8,548 nt of DNA, taken from assembly GCA_003511825.1 (NCBI GenBank), contig DOIU01000082.1, positions 1-8,548 on the forward strand. Reading direction: 5' to 3'. The translations under genes and the position numbers were made by a program. This DNA comes from Gammaproteobacteria bacterium. GTDB lineage: Bacteria > Pseudomonadota > Gammaproteobacteria > Granulosicoccales > Granulosicoccaceae. Positions within the stretch are counted from its first letter, which is position 1. Every line of letters starts with the position of its first letter. This document shows positions 1 to 4,279 of the stretch, one piece after another. Under the pieces are notes generated by a model. The model ran no database searches. It saw only the letters and a list, made by a program, of their open reading frames with translations, and was not told the DNA's origin.

Positions 1-600
1 GCCATGCTGGATATCGATTTGGATGATGAAATGTTGGGGGCGGGTATGCCCTGCGGAGGCAGTATGCGGGTATACATCGAGCCGGTGCTGCCGCACCCCC
101 GTTTGTGGATCATGGGGCACGGGCGTGTCGCCGAGTCACTCTGCTTGTTGGGCGATATGATGGGCTTGCGCGTGATTGTGAATGACCCAAGCGTCGACTG
201 GGAGAAGTACCCGCAGGCAAACCGTTTGATCACCGATGACATTGACTACACGCAGCTGCAGCCTGAGGCCTGCGATTACGTGATTATCGCCACGCAACAC
301 AAAGGTGATCATGAGTCGATCAAACGTGCATTGGCATCAGACGCAGGCTACATCGCCTTGATTGCCAGTCGTAAGCGCTCAGGGTTGGTGTTGGATTACC
401 TGCGTGAAGAAGGATTGCCGGAAGATGAAGTCGCACGCGTGATGGCACCGTCGGGTTTGGACCTGGGGGCGCGCTCGCCCGAAGAGATTGCATTGTGCGT
501 GATCAGCGAGATTGTTTTGGTGCGTCGCGGAGGCAGCGGATTACGCATGCGCGATAAACTGCAGCAACAGGCGGCCTCGTTGACGGCGGCGCAGGGGTGA
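1..600 (+). CDS. XdhC/CoxI-family molybdenum cofactor chaperone (5' end outside window)
   Basis: XdhC-family proteins bind molybdopterin cofactor, protect its sulfurated form and insert it into xanthine dehydrogenase/CO dehydrogenase-type enzymes in the cytoplasm. The frame is open through base 1, so the N-terminal XdhC domain lies upstream and only the last 199 codons are present. Numbering from the Met at base 4, the visible part has the MPCGG segment (residues 15-19), a Rossmann-type glycine motif GHGRVA (38-43) at the start of the C-terminal nucleotide-binding-like domain, an SRKR stretch (122-125), and the family signature GLDLGARSPEEIA (151-163). The stop is four bases before the cysteine desulfurase ATG, so the two are almost certainly cotranscribed. 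Family assignment is firm. Whether the client is xanthine dehydrogenase, CO dehydrogenase or another molybdenum hydroxylase cannot be told from here. Confidence 0.85.
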   Translation, partial: AMLDIDLDDEMLGAGMPCGGSMRVYIEPVLPHPRLWIMGHGRVAESLCLLGDMMGLRVIVNDPSVDWEKYPQANRLITDDIDYTQLQPEACDYVIIATQHKGDHESIKRALASDAGYIALIASRKRSGLVLDYLREEGLPEDEVARVMAPSGLDLGARSPEEIALCVISEIVLVRRGGSGLRMRDKLQQQAASLTAAQG

Positions 601-604
601 TCCC

Positions 605-1769
605 ATGAGTGCGATACATCAGCGGTCAGGCTGCCAAGGGATAAGGCGTGCATCGCTGCGGCCGGACTTTCCGGTGCTGTGTCAATCACAAGACTTGCAT
701 TATTTGGATAATGCCGCGACTGCGCAGAAGCCGCATGCGGTCATTGATGCCATGACGCAGTGCCTGTCTCAGGCGTATGCGCCTGTTCATCGCGGCTTGT
801 ACCCCTTAGCAGAACAGGCGACTGAATCCTATGAAGCCGCGCGCCAACAGGTGGCACAGTTTATTGGTGCGTCTTCGGCACACGAGGTGGTGTTTACGCG
901 GTCAGCGACGGAATCCATCAATATGGTCGCCAACGGTTGGATGGGGCCGCGCTTGCGCCCCGGGGATCGCATCTGGGTGACGCGTATGGAACATCATGCC
1001 AACTACCTCCCTTGGCAGCGTGTTTGTCAACAGACCGGGGCAGAACTGTGCGTCCTAGAACTGGACGCAGCGGGTGCACTGGACTTTTCGGCAGAGGCCG
1101 TCTTTGGTCCGCGCACGCGATTGATTGCACTGTGCCATGTCTCCAATGTGCTCGGTGTGGAAAACCCCGTTGCCGAGGTGTGCGCAAAAGCGCGTGCCCA
1201 GGGCATCCCCGTGTTGGTGGATGCCGCGCAATCCGTCGCGCATGTGCCGCTGCATGTGCAGCAGATGGATTGCGATTTCCTGGCTTTTTCAGGGCATAAG
1301 ATGTATGGCCCTAGTGGGATAGGTGTGTTGTATGCGCGCGATGAGCGTTTGCAAGAGATGGCCCCCTTGTTGGTCGGTGGCAGTTGGGCTGGCGGCGGCG
1401 GTGGAGTACCTGCAGCAGTTGGACCGTCATGCGATGCATCGGCACATCACGGACCTGGGGGCTGCCACCGCCGAAGCACTACAAGAGGTGCCTGGCTTGC
1501 GTATTTTGCCGTCTGCCGATGCGCCGCCGTCGGGCATTGTGTCATTTACGATTGACGGGGTGCATCCGCATGATATTGCCCAAATCGCTGCCGAGCATGG
1601 TGTGGCTATTCGTGCCGGGCATCACTGCGCGCAGCCCTTGTTGCGGAAACTCGGCATCGACGCCACGGCGCGGGCAAGTTTTGGTGTCTACAACGATTGC
1701 GCGGATGTCAACGCGCTGGCCAGCGCTGTGCGTGCCGCGCAACAACTCTTTACCGAGGTGTCGTCATGA
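605..1769 (+). pseudogene. sufS: SufS-type cysteine desulfurase, broken by an internal deletion and frameshift
   Basis: SufS-type enzymes are PLP-dependent and take sulfur from cysteine as a persulfide for Fe-S clusters or cofactors. The start at 605 has an AGGGG ribosome site (593-597). The first part, in the frame of the ATG, holds YLDNAAT (34-40), the EHHAN cofactor segment (129-133) and the PLP lysine in SGHKMYGPSG (Lys232, bases 1298-1300), and stays homologous up to LLVGGS. Homology then resumes in the +1 frame with GLAAAVEYL at 1386 and runs to the stop at 1767-1769, including the active-site Cys in RAGHHCA (bases 1626-1628). Compared from memory with E. coli SufS, about 31 residues are missing at the junction, including RFEAGTP. 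Adding them back would give a normal length near 418 residues. As read, the protein is 316 residues with about 55 residues of unrelated tail and no catalytic Cys. It is a decayed gene or a sequence/assembly error. Confidence 0.85.
1382..1388 (+). other. Deletion/frameshift junction inside the cysteine desulfurase
   Basis: The codon for the last homologous residue of the first frame (Ser, 1382-1384) is followed by one extra base and then the first homologous codon of the second frame (Gly, 1386-1388). If 31 residues are missing, as judged by comparison with E. coli SufS from memory, the lost segment is 92 bases. That is 2 modulo 3 and accounts exactly for the observed frame change. A single deletion therefore explains both the missing motif and the shift. 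The junction sits in a GGC-repeat-like, G-rich stretch (1376-1404), where slippage or misassembly would be plausible. Confidence 0.7.
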
Positions 1770-2200
1770 TGGCAACCCAAGCGCTATACAAGAAAATCCT
1801 ACTGCAGCACTACCGACAGCCCCACCACAAGTGTGAAGGCTCACTCGACGATGCCGATGTGGTGCGACGAGGCGCCAATCCTCGCTGTGGCGATGAGATT
1901 GAAGTGGGGTTGTATCTGGACGCACAACGGTTGCGCCAGGTGGTGTTCCGCGGTCGCGGTTGCTCAATCTGCATCGCTTCTTCGTCGATGATGACGGACG
2001 CGGTCTTGGGGCGCTCCATCACCGATGCGCGTGACTTGTGTGCGCATATGCATCAGTGGTTTCAGCAGGGCGACGGTGCGGATCTCGCCGCACCACCGGC
2101 GGATTTACAAGCCTTGTCCGCCGTGCGGGCGTATCCGGCGCGCAGGCGCTGCGTATTACTGCCGTGGGATGCCTTGGCTGAAGCGTTGGACAGCCTCTAG
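1766..2200 (+). CDS. sufU: SufU-type sulfur acceptor / IscU-like protein
   Basis: SufU proteins are small zinc-binding sulfurtransferases that receive persulfide sulfur from SufS; the related IscU is an Fe-S scaffold. The 144-residue product carries the three family cysteines in context: NPRCGDEI (Cys41, Asp43), GRGCSICIASSSMMT (Cys66) and YPARRRCVLLPW (Cys129). The 63-residue gap between the last two is longer than in IscU and fits the SufU insertion. The IscU-type His before the last Cys and its chaperone-binding LPPVK motif are absent, with Arg before Cys129. These features favour SufU over IscU. ATG 1766 overlaps the desulfurase stop as ATGA, and a GAGGTG ribosome site lies at 1755-1760. 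ATG 1769 is equally usable. The partner gene upstream is broken, so this protein may now depend on another desulfurase or be idle. Confidence 0.85.
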   Translation: MMATQALYKKILLQHYRQPHHKCEGSLDDADVVRRGANPRCGDEIEVGLYLDAQRLRQVVFRGRGCSICIASSSMMTDAVLGRSITDARDLCAHMHQWFQQGDGADLAAPPADLQALSAVRAYPARRRCVLLPWDALAEALDSL

Positions 2201-2264
2201 CCCTGGGTTGTATAAGCTTGGGTTGCAGAAGCCTGGAGCATGCCTTTTGTACGCGGGTTGAATG
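2201..2264. other. Convergent gap between sufU and the MarR-family gene
   Basis: These 64 bases separate two converging stop codons. The hexamer GGGTTG occurs three times on the plus strand (2205-2210, 2220-2225, 2255-2260), the first two in a slightly longer TGGGTTG context. I see no stem-loop with a T-run strong enough to call a terminator. No function is assigned. Confidence 0.3.
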
Positions 2265-2732
2265 CTAAGGCAGGTCGGTATTCGCGATACGGTGGCAAAG
2301 CGCAATCAGGTCGTTGGCTTGCCGACGGGTGAGCTGGGTGGCGCAGAAGGCCTTCTCGGTAATGGCTGAACTGTGCCGAGACAGCTGATGTCCCGCTTCG
2401 GTCAATACGATGTGCTTTTGGCGCTCGTTATCCGCCAACTGCTGTCGTTCAATCAAACCCTTCTGTTCCAGGCGCTTGAGTAAGGGCGTCATCGTCGCGT
2501 TGGTCAGGCCCGTGCGCTCTGCCAACCGGCTGATGGCGACGCCATCGTTCTCCCACAGTGCCATCAACACGATAAACTGCGTATAGGTGATGCCCAAGGG
2601 TGCCAGCAGTGGCCGGTAAATACTGGTCAGGTGACTGGATGCGGAATACAGGGCGAAGCAAAGCTGCTCATCCAAACGTGCAATTGGCAAAGGGAACTCC
2701 AAGCAGGGTCGTCGCAATATGGTGACGTGCAC
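2265..2732 (-). CDS. MarR-family regulator of the two-cysteine OhrR type
   Basis: OhrR proteins are dimeric winged-helix repressors that release DNA when a cysteine is oxidised by organic hydroperoxide. The 155-residue product has the OhrR N-terminal signature RLDEQLCFALYSAS with the reactive Cys25. Tyr39 and Tyr50 follow at +14 and +25, and a second cysteine, Cys130, lies at +105. As I recall it, this is the exact spacing of Cys22, Tyr36, Tyr47 and Cys127 in Xanthomonas OhrR. The winged helix spans about 50-112, with the recognition region near TNATMTPLLKRLEQKGLI and the wing basic stretch near 100-107. The start is uncertain. GTG 2732 has no clear ribosome site, while TTG at 2690 (Leu15) sits six bases after GGAG and would still keep Cys25. 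It is divergent from a PEP-mutase-like enzyme rather than beside an ohr peroxidase gene, so its inducer may differ. No exact symbol is assigned. Confidence 0.85.
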   Translation of the reverse strand: MHVTILRRPCLEFPLPIARLDEQLCFALYSASSHLTSIYRPLLAPLGITYTQFIVLMALWENDGVAISRLAERTGLTNATMTPLLKRLEQKGLIERQQLADNERQKHIVLTEAGHQLSRHSSAITEKAFCATQLTRRQANDLIALCHRIANTDLP

Positions 2733-2743
2733 GTGTTAGGTTT

Positions 2744-2758
2744 TCAATAATTAGTTGA
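2744..2758. promoter_or_regulatory. Candidate operator palindrome for the MarR/OhrR-type regulator
   Basis: The 15-bp sequence TCAATAATTAGTTGA has outer arms TCAA and TTGA that are perfectly complementary, with a mostly AT core. AT-rich imperfect palindromes of this size are usual MarR-family sites. It overlaps the -35 box of the rightward promoter and lies around the expected start of leftward transcription, so a bound dimer could block both. It does not match the TACAATT-AATTGTA OhrR-box consensus as I recall it. Binding is inferred from position and symmetry only. Confidence 0.4.
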
Positions 2759-2783
2759 CGTATAGTTAGTGGCCTAATAATAT
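2755..2783 (+). promoter_or_regulatory. Sigma-70-like promoter for the PEP mutase-like gene
   Basis: TTGACG (2755-2760) and TAATAT (2778-2783) are separated by exactly 17 bases, each one base from consensus. Transcription would start near 2790, giving a leader of about 46 bases to the ATG at 2836. Confidence 0.65.
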
Positions 2784-2786
2784 CAA
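2759..2786 (-). promoter_or_regulatory. Weaker leftward promoter for the MarR-family gene
   Basis: On the minus strand, TTGATA (plus positions 2781-2786) and TATACG (2759-2764) are 16 bases apart. Start of transcription would fall near 2752, about 20 bases before the GTG at 2732. It overlaps the rightward promoter almost completely, so the two could not be occupied by polymerase at once. The -10 box is poor. Confidence 0.4.
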
Positions 2787-2827
2787 CCAAGTAATCAGCC
2801 ATAATAGCCCGCTAACCCGTCAGCAGC

Positions 2828-2832
2828 AGGAG
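2828..2832 (+). promoter_or_regulatory. Ribosome binding site AGGAG of the PEP mutase-like gene
   Basis: AGGAG ends three bases before ATG 2836 but six bases before ATG 2839. The second Met is therefore the better spaced initiation codon, and the true product may lack the first Met. Confidence 0.6.
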
Positions 2833-2835
2833 TGA

Positions 2836-3609
2836 ATGATGCCAACACAACGCGAGAAGGCCGACATTTTTCGGGGTTTACATCAACAAGGTGATCCTCT
2901 GGTGCTCTATAACATTTGGGACCCAGGGTCAGCAAAAGTGGTTGAAAAGGCGGGTGCAAAAGCCCTTGCGACAGGGAGCGCGCCGGTGGCGATGTCGCAG
3001 AACTATCCCGATGGCGAAAAAATACCGCTCGATGTCGCTTTGTCGAATGTCAGTCGTATTGTGCAGTTAACGGCGCTACCCGTTACCCTGGATTTTGAAG
3101 GGGCCTACAGCGCTGACCCTGATCAAATGAAAGCCCATACGCGCAAAGCGTTGGATACGGGCGTTGTCGGCTTCAACATAGAGGATCAGGTTGTCGGCAC
3201 GGACACGCTCTACGACTCATCCGTTCAGGCCGCACGTATTGCCGCGGTTAAAGCCGCGATTGAAGACAGCGGCGTGAACGCCTTTATCAACGCGCGCACG
3301 GATTTGTTCCTGAAAAGTGACCGAGCCGATCACGACGCCGCCATGCTTGAGCACGCCATCGCTCGCGCAGAAGCGTATGTCAATGCGGGCGCCGATGGTT
3401 TTTTTGCACCCAATTTGGTGGACGAAGGGTTGATCAAAACGTTGTGCACCGCAGTATCTGTGCCCGTCAATATTATCGCGCTTCCGGGTTGCCCCGCGAA
3501 AGATGCGCTTGCAACGTTGGGGGTTTCGCGCATTAGCTATGGACCGATGCCTTATAAAACAGTGATGGCGTCATTGGCGGAGGCGGCGTCAAACGCGTTC
3601 AACGAATAA
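2836..3609 (+). CDS. Isocitrate lyase/PEP mutase superfamily enzyme
   Basis: The superfamily uses a (beta/alpha)8 barrel with a divalent metal to make or break C-C or P-C bonds next to a carboxylate. Members include PEP mutase, oxaloacetate decarboxylase, methylisocitrate lyase and oxaloacetate or dimethylmalate hydrolases/lyases. The 257-residue product spans one full domain. Visible active-site segments are NIWDPGSA (26-33), LDFEG (85-89; metal-site Asp86 and Glu88), GFNIED (112-117) and NARTD (152-156, substrate Arg). The KKCGH loop cysteine of true isocitrate and methylisocitrate lyases is absent, so lyase activity of that type is unlikely and the substrate is unknown. No phosphonate genes are nearby, which argues weakly against PEP mutase proper. 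It has its own strong promoter and is divergent from an OhrR-type regulator, so peroxide- or ligand-responsive expression is a reasonable inference. Confidence 0.85.
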   Translation: MMPTQREKADIFRGLHQQGDPLVLYNIWDPGSAKVVEKAGAKALATGSAPVAMSQNYPDGEKIPLDVALSNVSRIVQLTALPVTLDFEGAYSADPDQMKAHTRKALDTGVVGFNIEDQVVGTDTLYDSSVQAARIAAVKAAIEDSGVNAFINARTDLFLKSDRADHDAAMLEHAIARAEAYVNAGADGFFAPNLVDEGLIKTLCTAVSVPVNIIALPGCPAKDALATLGVSRISYGPMPYKTVMASLAEAASNAFNE

Positions 3610-3637
3610 ATATCTTGACGCGCCGGCCGTTACAGCC

Positions 3638-3694
3638 CGAAAGGACGTCTTTCGCCGCGCAGCGCGGCATTGCCTACCCACGGATAAGGGTAGG
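3638..3694 (+). promoter_or_regulatory. Three consecutive hairpins in the leader of the SCO-like gene
   Basis: Hairpin 1 pairs CGAAAG (3638-3643) with CTTTCG (3649-3654) around a 5-base loop. Hairpin 2 pairs GCCGCG (3654-3659) with CGCGGC (3663-3668) around CAG, sharing G3654 with hairpin 1. Hairpin 3 pairs CCTACCC (3673-3679) with GGGTAGG (3688-3694) around an 8-base loop and runs into the G-rich start of the ribosome site. No T-run follows any of them, so simple intrinsic termination is unlikely. They could act on translation of the gene at 3709 or protect the 3' end of the upstream transcript. The 3610-3708 gap shows no convincing promoter. Confidence 0.45.
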
Positions 3695-3696
3695 GG

Positions 3697-3701
3697 AGGA
3701 G
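3697..3701 (+). promoter_or_regulatory. Ribosome binding site AGGAG of the SCO-like gene
   Basis: AGGAG lies seven bases before ATG 3709 in a long purine run (3693-3709). It supports this start, and it sits directly against hairpin 3 of the leader, whose 3' arm ends at 3694. Confidence 0.6.
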
Positions 3702-3708
3702 AGAGGGA

Positions 3709-4275
3709 ATGCTCAATCAAAAGGCACTGCGGCGGCATATCACTGGAATAGCGTTGCTGATTGCGGGCTTGTCCAGCCTCTCGGCAATGACGTTATTGCC
3801 GAATGACAGCCAGAAACGTTACGCCTTGCCATTCTTGCCGGGGGCGGGTGCCCCTGTGCAGCTTGTCTTTGCGGGCTACCCCGGCTGCGGCACCGTGTGC
3901 CCAACGGCACTTGCGACCCTCGGCCAAGTTGCTACGCACTTTTCAGCACGGAACGACCTGACAGCGCCTGACATTACCTTTGTGAACATCGCCTTGGGGA
4001 CGCCGCACGCAGTCACCCAACGCTACGCCAAATCCTGGCATGAGAGTTTCCGTGCCTATTCCCTGCGCCGTGAAGAAGCCAGCAGCGTTTATCGCGAGCT
4101 GGCGCTACGCACCTACGGCCAATACCAAGATCCCGCTAGCCACAGTGGCAATATTTACCTGTTCTCGCGACAAAACAATACCTGGCAATTGGCGCATGTG
4201 TATCGCCAGCTCCCCGGCAGCGATAGCATTATCCGCGACGTGATGACACTCGGTTTAGCGCCAACGACAGGATAA
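3709..4275 (+). CDS. SCO1/SenC-like membrane-anchored thioredoxin-fold protein
   Basis: SCO proteins are periplasmic, membrane-tethered copper-binding or thiol-redox proteins, best known for helping assemble the CuA site of cytochrome oxidase. The 188-residue product begins with a basic N-terminus and one hydrophobic segment (about 11-30), read as an anchor or signal sequence. The thioredoxin-like core has FAGYPGCGTVCPTALATL (54-71) with Cys60 and Cys64 as the SCO CxxxCP motif, and His145 in SHSGNIYLF at the position of the SCO copper ligand. The usual DPxxDTP segment is degenerate (ALGTPHAV, 95-102), so this is a divergent member. It stops four bases before a chemoreceptor and is probably translated with it. 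No oxidase or copper-export gene is next to it, which suggests a role in sensing rather than oxidase assembly. That role is inferred. Confidence 0.75.
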   Translation: MLNQKALRRHITGIALLIAGLSSLSAMTLLPNDSQKRYALPFLPGAGAPVQLVFAGYPGCGTVCPTALATLGQVATHFSARNDLTAPDITFVNIALGTPHAVTQRYAKSWHESFRAYSLRREEASSVYRELALRTYGQYQDPASHSGNIYLFSRQNNTWQLAHVYRQLPGSDSIIRDVMTLGLAPTTG

Positions 4276-4279
4276 GACG

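Noticed and set aside
396..689. 97-codon minus-strand open frame across the xdhC/desulfurase boundary
   Set aside because: Both overlapping plus-strand genes are well supported, and the product has low-complexity Ser/Arg/Pro content and no recognisable motif.
1376..1404. Programmed ribosomal frameshift in the desulfurase
   Set aside because: A frameshift alone would not account for the roughly 31 missing conserved residues. No slippery heptamer with a downstream structure was seen.
1697..1765. Upstream extension of SufU to ATG 1697
   Set aside because: The extra 23 residues are a shadow of the desulfurase C-terminus. ATG 1766 has a ribosome site and the ATGA overlap, and gives the normal family length and cysteine positions.
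1323..1769. Independent gene starting at ATG 1323 in the frame of the desulfurase 3' half
   Set aside because: Residues before GLAAAVEYL in this frame are an out-of-frame reading of the first half. The real homology begins only at 1386, so this is the rear part of a broken gene.
3638..3694. Guanidine-II (mini-ykkC) riboswitch, because two loops contain ACG
   Set aside because: The loops are ACGT-like and an 8-base ACGGATAA, not two matching ACGR tetraloops, and the downstream gene is not a guanidine-related gene.
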